This document shows positions 1 through 6,226 of a stretch of DNA of 10,299 bases, piece after piece; the first letter of the stretch is position 1; each line of letters starts with the position of its first letter. The position numbers and the translations under genes were made by a program. The DNA comes from Bacillota bacterium (lineage in GTDB: Bacteria > Bacillota > Clostridia > Acetivibrionales > DTU013), in assembly GCA_023399355.1 (NCBI GenBank), contig JAEWQC010000338.1, forward strand, positions 1-10,299, read 5' to 3'. The notes under the pieces are model-generated. The model made no database searches and was not told where the DNA came from. It was given only the letters and a program-made list of their open reading frames with translations.

Positions 1-187
1 AGGTTACGTTACCCGTACCGCACTTGATGAAAACAATGAAATCATCGGCTACGAATTTGTACATATGGGCAAGATGATGGAAATGATCAAGAAGGGTACA
101 GATGCCAATGAAGCAGTTAAAAAGGCAACCAGCAAGTATGGCCGGTTCGATGAAGCTGTCAGGCTGATCGATCCGAGAGAAGAATAA
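1..187 (+). CDS. NifU-like iron-sulfur cluster scaffold protein, C-terminal end (partial)
   Basis: The reading frame enters at base 2 and gives the last 61 residues of a protein, ending in TAA at 185-187. The visible part includes GYVTRTALDENNEIIGYEFV, then HMGKMMEMIKKG, and a charged tail ending IDPREE. From memory, this matches the C-terminus of the NifU-like 'iron-sulfur cluster assembly scaffold' proteins that precede GGGtGRT genes in clostridia. Members of that group carry the cluster-binding cysteines in the N-terminal half, which lies outside this window, so the metal site cannot be checked here. The stop lies 20 bases before the next start, so the two genes are almost certainly co-transcribed. 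The assignment rests on the tail plus the neighbour; the family role in holding or passing on Fe-S clusters is inferred, not proven for this subgroup. Confidence 0.7.
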   Translation, partial: GYVTRTALDENNEIIGYEFVHMGKMMEMIKKGTDANEAVKKATSKYGRFDEAVRLIDPREE

Positions 188-207
188 GAAGGGGGAGGGC
201 TAAAGAA

Positions 208-1206
208 ATGGCATTGTTTGAAAGTTATGATAGAAGGATAAAGCAGGTAAATGCGACTTTGAACAAGTACGGCATTGCCTCCATTGATGAAGCGAAGAAA
301 ATTTGCGATGACAAGGGATTCGATCCCTATACTATAACAAAACAGATACAGCCGATCTGCTTTGAAAACGCTGCATGGGCTTATACGGTAGGGGCGGCAA
401 TCGCTGTGAAGAAGGGCTGTAAAAAGGCGGCAGATGCCGCAGAAGCAATTGGCGAAGGATTGCAGTCGTTCTGTATCCCCGGTTCTGTTGCAGAAGACAG
501 AAAGGTTGGTCTGGGACACGGCAATCTTGGCGCAATGCTGCTTCGCGAAGAAACCAAATGCTTTGCGTTCCTTGCAGGCCACGAATCCTTTGCAGCTGCT
601 GAAGGAGCCATCGGCATTGCAAGATCCGCCAACAAGGTCAGAACCGAACCTTTGAAAGTAATCCTCAACGGTCTCGGCAAGGATGCTGCGCAGATCATTT
701 CAAGGGTCAACGGATTTACCTATGTCCAGACCCAGTTTGACTACTATACGGGGAAACTCACCATCGTTAAGGAATTCAAATATTCCAACGGCGAAAGATC
801 CAAAGTCAGATGCTACGGCGCCGACGATGTCAGAGAAGGCGTAGCGATCATGCACCTTGAAGGCGTAGATGTTTCCATCACCGGAAACTCCACCAACCCG
901 ACCAGATTCCAGCATCCTGTAGCAGGCACCTATAAGAAGGAATGCTATGAAATGGGCAAGAAATACTTCTCTGTCGCTTCAGGCGGCGGTACCGGCAGAA
1001 CGCTGCATCCGGATAATATGGCGGCAGGACCGGCTTCCTACGGTATGACCGATACCATGGGCAGAATGCATTCCGATGCACAGTTCGCAGGATCTTCCTC
1101 CGTTCCGGCACACGTTGAAATGATGGGCCTGATCGGTATGGGCAACAACCCGATGGTCGGCGCTACGGTTTCCGTTGCGGTTGCAGTTGAAGAGGCAATG
1201 AAGTAA
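208..1206 (+). CDS. GGGtGRT-family protein
   Basis: A complete protein of 332 residues. It carries the family-naming motif GGGTGRT at residues 259-265, inside SVASGGGTGRTLHPDN, and other long Gly/Ala-rich conserved stretches such as GLGHGNLGAMLLREE (101-115). Seven cysteines (33, 51, 71, 89, 118, 202, 246) could matter for a metal-linked role. No signal peptide or membrane helix is seen, so it is probably cytoplasmic. The ATG follows a very strong GGGGGAGGG site eight bases upstream, which fixes the start. The family is common in anaerobic Firmicutes, nearly always beside a NifU-like gene, and I know of no established biochemical function. The pairing suggests a part in Fe-S handling, which is inference. 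The gene ends in a strong hairpin terminator. Confidence 0.92.
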   Translation: MALFESYDRRIKQVNATLNKYGIASIDEAKKICDDKGFDPYTITKQIQPICFENAAWAYTVGAAIAVKKGCKKAADAAEAIGEGLQSFCIPGSVAEDRKVGLGHGNLGAMLLREETKCFAFLAGHESFAAAEGAIGIARSANKVRTEPLKVILNGLGKDAAQIISRVNGFTYVQTQFDYYTGKLTIVKEFKYSNGERSKVRCYGADDVREGVAIMHLEGVDVSITGNSTNPTRFQHPVAGTYKKECYEMGKKYFSVASGGGTGRTLHPDNMAAGPASYGMTDTMGRMHSDAQFAGSSSVPAHVEMMGLIGMGNNPMVGATVSVAVAVEEAMK

Positions 1207-1242
1207 GAATTAAGTAACGGTGACATAAAAATACGAAAAAAT

Positions 1243-1284
1243 AAATGGCTGACTCGAGGTGCAATTTCGAGCCGGCCATTTTTG
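1243..1284. terminator. bidirectional rho-independent terminator
   Basis: AAATGGC (1243-1249) pairs with GCCATTT (1275-1281) and CTCGA (1253-1257) pairs with TCGAG (1268-1272), with a G-T pair and one mismatch between the two blocks. T-rich sequence follows on the plus strand (TTTTTG), and on the minus strand the stem runs into ATTTTTT. It sits between the convergent GGGtGRT gene and the diguanylate cyclase and can serve both. Confidence 0.85.
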
Positions 1285-1352
1285 TTCATTTATATTTTGA
1301 ATTTAGCTGACGGATACCGGACCGGGGCATTTATATACAAATCATTGGATTC

Positions 1353-2120
1353 TCATGATTCTGCGTAGCTTAGAGTGGGTTCATTCGTGTACACCCTGGT
1401 ACAATTTCTGCCGGAGCGTTTTGCCATATATAAGGCAAGGTCCGAGGTCTTGATAAGGGTGCTTTTGCTGTCGCAGAGCACGGGGTAGTTCGAGATTCCT
1501 ATGCTGCAGTGAATGGAGGAGATGACGACATTGTCGATGGGAGGGATGTATGTCTCCGAGACTTCATTCCTGATTCTGTCCGCCACTGTACTGGCGGTAT
1601 CGGTATCGGTATTGGGGAGTACCACAATGAACTCATCTCCGCCGTAACGTGCGATAATGTCAGTTTTTCTGAGACATTTCAAGACGACTTGGGCAAAGAT
1701 AGCCAGAACGTTATCTCCTACAACATGTCCATAAGTGTCGTTGATTTCCTTAAAATGATCCATATCGACCATCATAACGCTGACCTGCTGGTTCTCCCGC
1801 TTTGCAGCAGCAAGCTCTCCTTCAAGAAAAGGATCAAGGTAGCTCCTGTTATAAAGTTCTGTAAGTCTGTCCATCGAAGATTGTTCCTTAAGTTTCTTCA
1901 GGGCATCGCTTGTCTTTTTACAAAGGTTATACAGAAAAACAGCTGCTGAGGAGGAAAATATCAAAGCACCTGCAAATAAAGAAATCAGTGCGGAATTCCA
2001 TGCAGTACTTCCATTTGAAATCATGTTGAGAATCAAGAATATTGCGATGCTGCAGAAAACACTTGCAATTGCAATGAGTGATAACCTGGCAGAAAGGATT
2101 CCGTTTCTAGCTTTATTCAT
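1353..2120 (-). CDS. membrane-anchored diguanylate cyclase (GGDEF domain)
   Basis: A protein of 255 residues predicted to join two GTP into the second messenger c-di-GMP. Two hydrophobic segments (about residues 11-33 and 43-66) with a very short loop form a membrane anchor with no obvious sensor domain. A short linker helix (67-82) leads to the GGDEF domain, which opens with DRLTELYNR and contains VDMDHFKEINDTYGH. The signature GGDEF (160-164) is intact. The inhibitory I-site RKTD (151-154) lies exactly five residues before it, so product feedback is expected. I chose the ATG at 2120 because GAGG at 2132-2129 lies eight bases upstream; an in-frame TTG at 2126 would be only two bases from that site. 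No EAL or HD-GYP domain is attached. It stands 119 bases after manA on the same strand, with its own possible extended -10. Confidence 0.93.
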   Translation of the reverse strand: MNKARNGILSARLSLIAIASVFCSIAIFLILNMISNGSTAWNSALISLFAGALIFSSSAAVFLYNLCKKTSDALKKLKEQSSMDRLTELYNRSYLDPFLEGELAAAKRENQQVSVMMVDMDHFKEINDTYGHVVGDNVLAIFAQVVLKCLRKTDIIARYGGDEFIVVLPNTDTDTASTVADRIRNEVSETYIPPIDNVVISSIHCSIGISNYPVLCDSKSTLIKTSDLALYMAKRSGRNCTRVYTNEPTLSYAES

Positions 2121-2168
2121 TACCAAAACCTCAATTACATTACATTGTTGAAATTTACCGATTAGTTG

Positions 2169-2177
2169 ATTATATCA
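2169..2177 (-). promoter_or_regulatory. possible extended -10 promoter for the diguanylate cyclase
   Basis: On the minus strand 2177-2169 reads TGATATAAT, a consensus -10 (TATAAT) with the TG extension. No good -35 hexamer lies 16-18 bases upstream; that stretch is C-rich. It sits about 50 bases before the start codon. It would allow the gene to be transcribed apart from manA. Confidence 0.45.
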
Positions 2178-2239
2178 CAGAATGCAAATGAGGGGAGGAT
2201 AATTTGTAAAAGCAGTAAAAAAAAGTTTTCGACAATAAA

Positions 2240-3304
2240 CTACATATTTCGAGCATCTGTGATTCCACCTATTGCAGACTCTATTTCCTGCATGGACTTG
2301 CCGGAATTCATCAAAGGGGCTATAATATCGGATTCAATTTCAGAGACATACGATTTCAACGCTGTAAAGTCCCCGGACAGGAAGTATTTACCCAGTGAAG
2401 CCGGTATCAATAGGGACATTCCCGCATTTACGGCCATTTTTCCTCCCTTCCAGGAAATCATTCCGTTTCCTGCGGTGAAGGTGTAAATGAAAAACTTGCT
2501 TCCGTTCGCATTTTCACTGATCTTGCCGGAAATATGATATAGCTCGGTGCAAAAATAGTTGTTGGCAATGACAATGGTTCTGGAACAGCCCTGACCCAGA
2601 TTAATTTCAAGACCGGACCATTTGTCCGGTTGGTCTGTCGATTTGAAATCGATGATATTAAGGGCTTTCTCGATATGCAGGTCCCGTCCAACGCGTCCAT
2701 AATCGTATACTCTGTAAGTGATGTCGGAATTTTGCTGAACTTCTGCAAGCAGGATGCCTTCACCAATTGCATGCACAGTTCCTGCCGGAATAAACAGAAC
2801 GTCACCGGCAAATGCATCGACTGTCTTCAAATAGTCTTCCACCTTGTTTTCGGCTGCAGCCGCTGCAAATGCTTCTCTGGTAGTACCAGGCACAACACCA
2901 TAGACAAGCTTTGCACCGGGTTTGGCGCTTATAATGTACCACATTTCATTTTTTCCGCACTCTCCGTTTTCATTTGCCTTCGCATACGCATCATCCGGAT
3001 GAACCTGAACGGACAGGTTGTCTTGCGCATCTATCAATTTGACAAGCAGGGGGAATTTATCCAGCTTTTTTTGCGGCAATGAATCGCCGATAATTTTTTT
3101 TCCAAAACGTTGAATCAGTTCAGGCAGCGGAATACCTTCAAACTCTCCGTTTGCTACTATACTTGAGCCGTTTTTATGGCAGGCCACTTCCCAGCTCTCG
3201 GCAATATTCCCTTCAGCCGGAAGCGTTTTACCAAGCGATTTCAGATTTCTCCCACCCCAGATATAATACTTATACAGCGGTTTGAACTTTAGCGGGTACA
3301 ACAT
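2240..3304 (-). CDS. manA: mannose-6-phosphate isomerase, class I
   Basis: A cytoplasmic zinc enzyme of 354 residues that interconverts mannose-6-phosphate and fructose-6-phosphate, linking mannose use and GDP-mannose supply to glycolysis. The length fits the short Bacillus/clostridial type. The N-terminal YYIWGGRNL and AESWEV match the family. Zinc ligands are visible in the cupin core: Gln100 and His102 in QVHPDD, Glu120 in KNEMW, and His178 in PAGTVHAIG. The substrate-site stretch ITYRVYDYGR (195-204) supplies the usual active-site Arg. The start has AAAGGAG six bases upstream of ATG. A sigma-A-type promoter precedes it. No other sugar gene lies next to it, so its pathway partner is not shown here. 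The last 60 residues, with several Ile/Ser/Glu, are less conserved, as is usual. Confidence 0.95.
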   Translation of the reverse strand: MLYPLKFKPLYKYYIWGGRNLKSLGKTLPAEGNIAESWEVACHKNGSSIVANGEFEGIPLPELIQRFGKKIIGDSLPQKKLDKFPLLVKLIDAQDNLSVQVHPDDAYAKANENGECGKNEMWYIISAKPGAKLVYGVVPGTTREAFAAAAAENKVEDYLKTVDAFAGDVLFIPAGTVHAIGEGILLAEVQQNSDITYRVYDYGRVGRDLHIEKALNIIDFKSTDQPDKWSGLEINLGQGCSRTIVIANNYFCTELYHISGKISENANGSKFFIYTFTAGNGMISWKGGKMAVNAGMSLLIPASLGKYFLSGDFTALKSYVSEIESDIIAPLMNSGKSMQEIESAIGGITDARNM

Positions 3305-3381
3305 ATGATCTCCTTTTATAGGCTGACTATTGCGGTTCAGTTGCCTGAAACACCTTTTCCCTCCGGTTGTACTATGGAATC

Positions 3382-3410
3382 AGTATATAGTATAGCTTTT
3401 TTTTATACAA
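3382..3410 (-). promoter_or_regulatory. sigma-A-type promoter of manA
   Basis: On the minus strand a -35 TTGTAT (3410-3405) is followed after 17 bases, including an A8 tract, by -10 TATACT (3387-3382). It predicts a leader of about 70 bases. That leader carries the AAAGGAG site but no obvious regulatory fold. Confidence 0.6.
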
Positions 3411-3426
3411 CGGGTAATTTGGAGTT

Positions 3427-3475
3427 TTCAGCCGTCTTTCGATAGGACGGAATACTGGGGGAATTGAAGGCTGAA
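3427..3475 (+). other. inverted-repeat element in the intergenic region
   Basis: TTCAGCC (3427-3433) is perfectly complementary to GGCTGAA (3469-3475), enclosing 35 bases. A smaller GTC/GAC pairing with CCGTC...GACGG alternatives lies inside its left half. It has no T-tract after it, so it is not a plain terminator. It does not match any riboswitch class I can recognise from sequence. Confidence 0.35.
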
Positions 3476-3497
3476 CGTTCGACCTTTTACAGAAAGA

Positions 3498-3740
3498 ATG
3501 GAGAATGCCAGGTTTATGGATGGATCAATTATCGGGGAAAGAGACCACATTGATCGAACCGACCGCAGCAGACATTCCTGTCAATGGTTTAAGTGTCGCA
3601 GGTCAGCCATCCGGATAGCACTTTATAAATTTAAAAGGATGATGGGAGATAGACTTTTTTTTGCGGCAATGGTTATAATACCATTGTTGATTACGGCTTT
3701 TGACTGTGTACTTCCACCGGTATTGGTTTTATTTTCTTAA
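3498..3740 (+). CDS. doubtful 80-residue ORF with a C-terminal hydrophobic segment
   Basis: An open frame from ATG 3498 to TAA 3738-3740. The first half is rich in Arg, His and Ser and looks unlike a normal protein; the last 28 residues (FFAAMVIIPLLITAFDCVLP and on) would form a single membrane helix. No convincing ribosome binding site precedes the ATG. The stretch ALYKFKRMMGDRLFF is vaguely like the C-terminal end of some IS5-type transposases, but there is no DDE motif, terminal repeat or target duplication nearby. In the +1 frame over 3504-3610 another protein-like stretch (MDQLSGKETTLIEPTAADI) is open, so this could be the scar of a broken gene. I do not recognise a function, and it may not be translated. 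Confidence 0.2.
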   Translation: MENARFMDGSIIGERDHIDRTDRSRHSCQWFKCRRSAIRIALYKFKRMMGDRLFFAAMVIIPLLITAFDCVLPPVLVLFS

Positions 3741-3743
3741 GCA

Positions 3744-3772
3744 TTGATTTTAATGCCTTCCAGTTATATTAT
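3744..3772 (+). promoter_or_regulatory. sigma-A-type promoter of the Yip1-like gene
   Basis: TTGATT (3744-3749) lies 17 bases before TATTAT (3767-3772); an overlapping TATAAT at 3770-3775 would give a 20-base spacer. The start codon follows about 55 bases downstream, after GGAGAG. Confidence 0.5.
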
Positions 3773-3827
3773 AATTAATAAGCAGTTGAGGTTTGGACAA
3801 ACGGATTGAATTTATGGAGAGAATACA

Positions 3828-4493
3828 ATGAATAGTATGAAGAATAAGTTACTTAATATATTGCTCTATCCTGTGCAGCTTTTTGATAAACTCACTGACA
3901 AAAGAGCCACCCTGTATGCCGGAATCCTGCTCGTAGGCACAATCGACCTGCTTCTGCCGGATGTTGCGGCTTTTTTCAAGCAGTACTTTAGCGGCAAACC
4001 TGTAAACGATATTTATTTCAATGCGGTGGCAGGGATCCTGCTTATTGTGGTTCTTGGGCTGATTGATATCATTTTCGTTTCGATGCCGCTATACGACTTC
4101 TTCAAATTCATTAAGAAAAAAGAGAATGCCGGTATAGCTTCTTCAGAAGAGAAAATTGTGGTTATTCCCCAGATTGCCACTCCTGTAAAAATAATGAAGA
4201 CCTACATTATGTCTCACTTTATCATTATTCCGGTATCGATGGTCTTATATTACATATTCCTCAAGGATGTTACCGATAGCAGTCCTGTCTGGCAGATGAA
4301 TGTTGCTTTGGTCCTTTATATGATTATCTATATATGGATGGCGGCGATCATAACCAGAGGAATTAATTCGCTCTTTAAATTCAATCCGATATTTAGAAAA
4401 CTCACCTTTATAATTGTATTCGGCTGGAGTTATCTTTTTAAAATGGTATTTGACATGCAGATTCTGTACTGGTTATTTAAAATCTTCAGATAA
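3828..4493 (+). CDS. five-helix membrane protein, Yip1-like
   Basis: A 221-residue integral membrane protein. Hydrophobic segments lie at about residues 27-44, 64-86, 126-145, 157-176 and 190-212, with a charged, Lys/Glu-rich loop (94-110) after the second. The opening NILLYPVQLFDKL, an amphipathic stretch ending just before the first helix, and the five-helix plan resemble bacterial Yip1-domain proteins, which are common in Firmicutes and have no firm function. There is no signal peptide, catalytic motif or metal-binding cluster. ATG 3828 follows GGAGAG at a good distance; a second ATG four codons in (MNSMKN) is less well placed. It is flanked upstream by its own promoter and downstream by the 43-bp repeats, so it looks monocistronic. 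I am sure it is a membrane protein; the Yip1 label is tentative. Confidence 0.8.
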   Translation: MNSMKNKLLNILLYPVQLFDKLTDKRATLYAGILLVGTIDLLLPDVAAFFKQYFSGKPVNDIYFNAVAGILLIVVLGLIDIIFVSMPLYDFFKFIKKKENAGIASSEEKIVVIPQIATPVKIMKTYIMSHFIIIPVSMVLYYIFLKDVTDSSPVWQMNVALVLYMIIYIWMAAIITRGINSLFKFNPIFRKLTFIIVFGWSYLFKMVFDMQILYWLFKIFR

Positions 4494-4497
4494 TGAC

Positions 4498-4520
4498 GCA
4501 TCATAGAGGCATGCTTTTTT
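4498..4520 (+). terminator. weak terminator-like hairpin after the membrane protein gene
   Basis: GCAT (4498-4501) can pair with ATGC (4511-4514), directly followed by six T. The stem is only four pairs, so stopping may be partial, or the following repeat hairpins may contribute. Confidence 0.25.
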
Positions 4521-4535
4521 GGATAATTGTTCTCC

Positions 4536-4664
4536 GGGGCTGGTCGTTGACTGCGTCAACTGCTCGCCCATGCAACCAGGGGCTGGTCGTTGACTGCGTC
4601 AACTGCTCGCCCATGCAACCAGGGGCTGGTCGTTGACTGCGTCAACTGCTCGCCCATGCAACCA
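4536..4664. repeat. three perfect tandem copies of a 43-bp unit with an internal palindrome
   Basis: Copies lie at 4536-4578, 4579-4621 and 4622-4664 and are identical at every base. Each contains the inverted repeat GTTGAC-TGC-GTCAAC and an outer GGGC/GCCC pair. Across each copy junction ACCAG-GGG-CTGGT forms a second small hairpin. The unit is more G+C-rich than its AT-rich surroundings. Since 43 is not a multiple of three and frames differ between copies, it is not a coding repeat. It lies between the Yip1-like gene and the YlbF-family gene, ending 64 bases before the latter. Confidence 0.97.
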
Positions 4665-4728
4665 GGGTAACAGGTATTGCCCTTGAAGAATACAATGGTA
4701 GCATCTTTTGTATTAGTGGGTGATTACT

Positions 4729-5061
4729 ATGGGAATCAGGGAGAAAGCCATCGAATTGGCTATGGAATTGAAAAGGACTCCGGATTTTGCAGAACTGAGA
4801 GAGGCTAAGTCTGCTATTGACAGAGTTCCTGCCCTCAGACAGGAACTCGAGGCCTTTAATAAAAAGCAGAACTCTCTTTACTCTTCTCCGCTTCCTTCGT
4901 CTGAAATAGCTTCCAGGATGGATCAATTGGGTAAGAAGTATGCCGAACTGTCGAGAGTGCCCGAAATAGACAGATACCTCAGGGCTTCGAAGACATTTAA
5001 TAACTTACTTGCAAATGCTTTGAAAGAAGTCAATAGTTCAATAGAAGCAGAATTGAAATAG
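4729..5061 (+). CDS. YlbF-family protein (Com_YlbF)
   Basis: A small, soluble, helical protein of 110 residues. The opening IREKAIELAMELKRTPDF, then LREAKSAIDRVPALRQELEAF, and a later AELSRVPEIDRYLRASKTFNNLL match the YlbF/YmcA family: two helical hairpins with a central, more variable linker. In Bacillus subtilis YlbF and YmcA act with YaaT in a complex that affects RNase Y, competence, biofilm formation and sporulation; whether this paralogue does the same is inference. I chose ATG 4729, which leaves the usual short N-terminus and has GGTGAT (matching the end of the anti-Shine-Dalgarno complement) four bases before it. An in-frame GTG at 4720 would add three residues. The gene follows the 43-bp repeats and ends in a strong terminator shared with the opposite gene. 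Confidence 0.85.
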   Translation: MGIREKAIELAMELKRTPDFAELREAKSAIDRVPALRQELEAFNKKQNSLYSSPLPSSEIASRMDQLGKKYAELSRVPEIDRYLRASKTFNNLLANALKEVNSSIEAELK

Positions 5062-5077
5062 GTTCTCGGCACTTATG

Positions 5078-5109
5078 AAAAAAAGCCCGGCACTTGCCAG
5101 GCTTTTTTT
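5078..5109. terminator. bidirectional rho-independent terminator
   Basis: AAAAAAAGCC (5078-5087) pairs with GGCTTTTTTT (5100-5109), continued after a C/A mismatch by GGC/GCC around the loop ACTT. The seven T on one side and seven A on the other make it work on both strands. It separates the convergent YlbF-family gene and the coat-like gene. Confidence 0.92.
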
Positions 5110-5125
5110 ATCAGTTTCGGCTGTT

Positions 5126-5494
5126 TCACCACCAGAAGAAGGGAAATCCAAACAGGAAGGGGAACAAAAACGGCCTGAAAAAGAATGGGGGCCTGCCGAA
5201 ACCGAAAAATGGTCTAATTCTTTCATCCTCCCCATAGGAATAAGCAGCGTCTTCTCTGCCAGGGAAACCGCCACCGGGGAAACCGCCACCGGGGAAACCG
5301 CCACCGGGATAGCCACCGCCTGGGAAACCAGGCCCGAAATGCCCGGACCAGGGCGGACCGAACCAGGGGTAGCCCATCCACGGGAAGAAAAACGGTGGAC
5401 GCCCAAAAGGAGGCCGGCCGAAAGGTGGTCTGCCGAATCCGTCGGGTCTGTCATCCTCTGCAAAAGGTCCTATATCTGTAAAGTAATCATCCAT
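5126..5494 (-). CDS. Gly/Pro/Phe-rich low-complexity protein, likely spore coat or surface layer component
   Basis: A 122-residue protein made mostly of Gly, Pro, Phe and Trp. After an acidic start (MDDYFTDIGPFAEDD) come FGRPP repeats, a Trp/Pro/Phe stretch, then four GGGFP/GGGYP units, an acidic break (REDAAYSYGEDER), and a Phe/Pro-rich end closing with FFWW. There is no signal peptide, cysteine or enzyme motif. The start is secure: GGGAGGT lies six bases before ATG 5494, and the codon pattern supports this strand over the overlapping plus-strand frame. Upstream, the -35/-10 pair fits the SigK consensus of the mother cell in late sporulation. Together with the composition, this suggests a structural protein of the spore coat or exosporium. 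That role is inference; no sequence family is recognised. Confidence 0.75.
   Translation of the reverse strand: MDDYFTDIGPFAEDDRPDGFGRPPFGRPPFGRPPFFFPWMGYPWFGPPWSGHFGPGFPGGGYPGGGFPGGGFPGGGFPGREDAAYSYGEDERIRPFFGFGRPPFFFRPFLFPFLFGFPFFWW
5262..5321. repeat. 15-bp tandem coding repeat inside the coat-like gene
   Basis: Three perfect copies of a 15-base unit (plus-strand GGGAAACCGCCACCG) at 5262-5276, 5277-5291 and 5292-5306 are followed by one degenerate copy at 5307-5321. The unit is in frame and encodes the pentapeptide GGGFP on the minus strand. Such repeats change copy number easily by slippage. Confidence 0.9.
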
Positions 5495-5525
5495 TTAATT
5501 ACCTCCCAAAAGCACTGGTATGCTC

Positions 5526-5554
5526 TATATTATGTTAATCATATTTATAAGGTT
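5526..5554 (-). promoter_or_regulatory. SigK-type sporulation promoter of the coat-like gene
   Basis: On the minus strand AACC (5554-5551) is followed after 16 bases by CATAATATA (5534-5526). This fits the SigK consensus mACm-N16/17-CATAnnnTA at every fixed base. The predicted start of transcription is about 25 bases before the ATG, which leaves just enough leader for the GGGAGGT site. A sigma-A reading of the same AT-rich stretch is less regular. Confidence 0.55.
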
Positions 5555-5606
5555 ACATAATATTTATTATTTGTTGGGGTGTAAAACAAGGAAAGGATTG
5601 GAGGAC

Positions 5607-5635
5607 TTGACTTAGTGTTTTACAGAATATAATAT
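5607..5635 (+). promoter_or_regulatory. sigma-A-type promoter of the SUKH-like gene
   Basis: TTGACT (5607-5612) is followed either after 17 bases by TAATAT (5630-5635) or after 15 bases by TATAAT (5628-5633). It points away from the coat-like gene promoter, so the two genes are divergent and share about 200 bases of control region. Confidence 0.6.
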
Positions 5636-5656
5636 TAGGCAGTGTCGCATCGCATA

Positions 5657-5668
5657 ATTGTTAACAAT
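5657..5668. promoter_or_regulatory. 12-bp perfect palindrome, possible operator
   Basis: ATTGTTAACAAT is a perfect palindrome placed about 20 bases downstream of the -10 and 28 bases before the start codon of the SUKH-like gene. Its position just after the expected transcription start would suit a repressor site. No regulator gene lies beside it. Confidence 0.35.
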
Positions 5669-5695
5669 GAACAAAGCTTGTGTAAGGAGGATTAT

Positions 5696-6226
5696 ATGAC
5701 AAGTTTGAATAAATTATATGAGATAAAAAAAGATCTAAGTGTTATAGGCCTTTTGGTTACAAACGATTTCCCTCTCTGCTTTTGCACTCCACGTAATGCT
5801 GTTGTTTTTGCACATTCTGGTACAGATGGAATCCATTTTTGTATTGCCGGGGTTGAAAAGGGGATTGAAAGCTCACCTGTTTATGTTGTTAGCCCTTCAA
5901 TGCGTGGACATTACGTAGAATTGATTGGAAGGGACCTTACAGATTTTTTAAGTCTAGTTGTTGCATGTAAAGATGCATCGGCTCTCGAATTTATCAGCTA
6001 CGCCTCGGAAGTCAAGTTTGCCGAACATCTTGGCGAAATAAACAATCAAATACTTGAGAACCCGGATTTTAACAAGGCGGTAGACGACGCAATAAACGCA
6101 TTGAGAACAGCGTTTGAACTTCAAAATATTGATAACGTCTATAAGCATGTAAGCGACACAAAAGAAAATCCGATTTATCATGTAAACTTAACGTTTTCGA
6201 AAGAGTATCAGGCTGCAATGGATTAA
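5696..6226 (+). CDS. SUKH/SMI1-KNR4-like protein, probably C-terminally truncated
   Basis: A 176-residue soluble protein. The core NAVVFAHSGTDGIHFCIAG (34-52), then SPVYVVSPSMRG (60-71) and DLTDFLSLVVACKDASALEF (80-99), resembles SMI1/KNR4 (SUKH) domain proteins. That superfamily includes many immunity proteins against polymorphic toxins, as well as housekeeping members. The label is from pattern memory and is tentative. ATG 5696 is chosen because AAGGAGG lies five bases upstream; the frame stays open 18 codons further back but with no ribosome site. The DNA is visibly more AT-rich than the genes around it, which hints at transfer. No toxin gene is adjacent. The stop TAA is followed in the same frame by protein-like sequence broken by further TAA codons, so the present protein seems to have lost about 40 residues. 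Confidence 0.7.
   Translation: MTSLNKLYEIKKDLSVIGLLVTNDFPLCFCTPRNAVVFAHSGTDGIHFCIAGVEKGIESSPVYVVSPSMRGHYVELIGRDLTDFLSLVVACKDASALEFISYASEVKFAEHLGEINNQILENPDFNKAVDDAINALRTAFELQNIDNVYKHVSDTKENPIYHVNLTFSKEYQAAMD

Noticed and set aside
3600..3740. IS5-type transposase remnant
   Set aside because: Only a short vague likeness (ALYKFKRMMGDRLFF) and no catalytic residues, inverted repeats or target duplication.
4536..4664. CRISPR array
   Set aside because: The 43-bp units are directly abutting with no spacers, and no cas gene is present.
5075..5560. Plus-strand 161-codon open frame over the coat-like gene
   Set aside because: It runs through the terminator and has no suitable ribosome site; the repeats GETATGETATG are the antisense of GGGFP. 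The minus-strand gene has a strong ribosome site and promoter.
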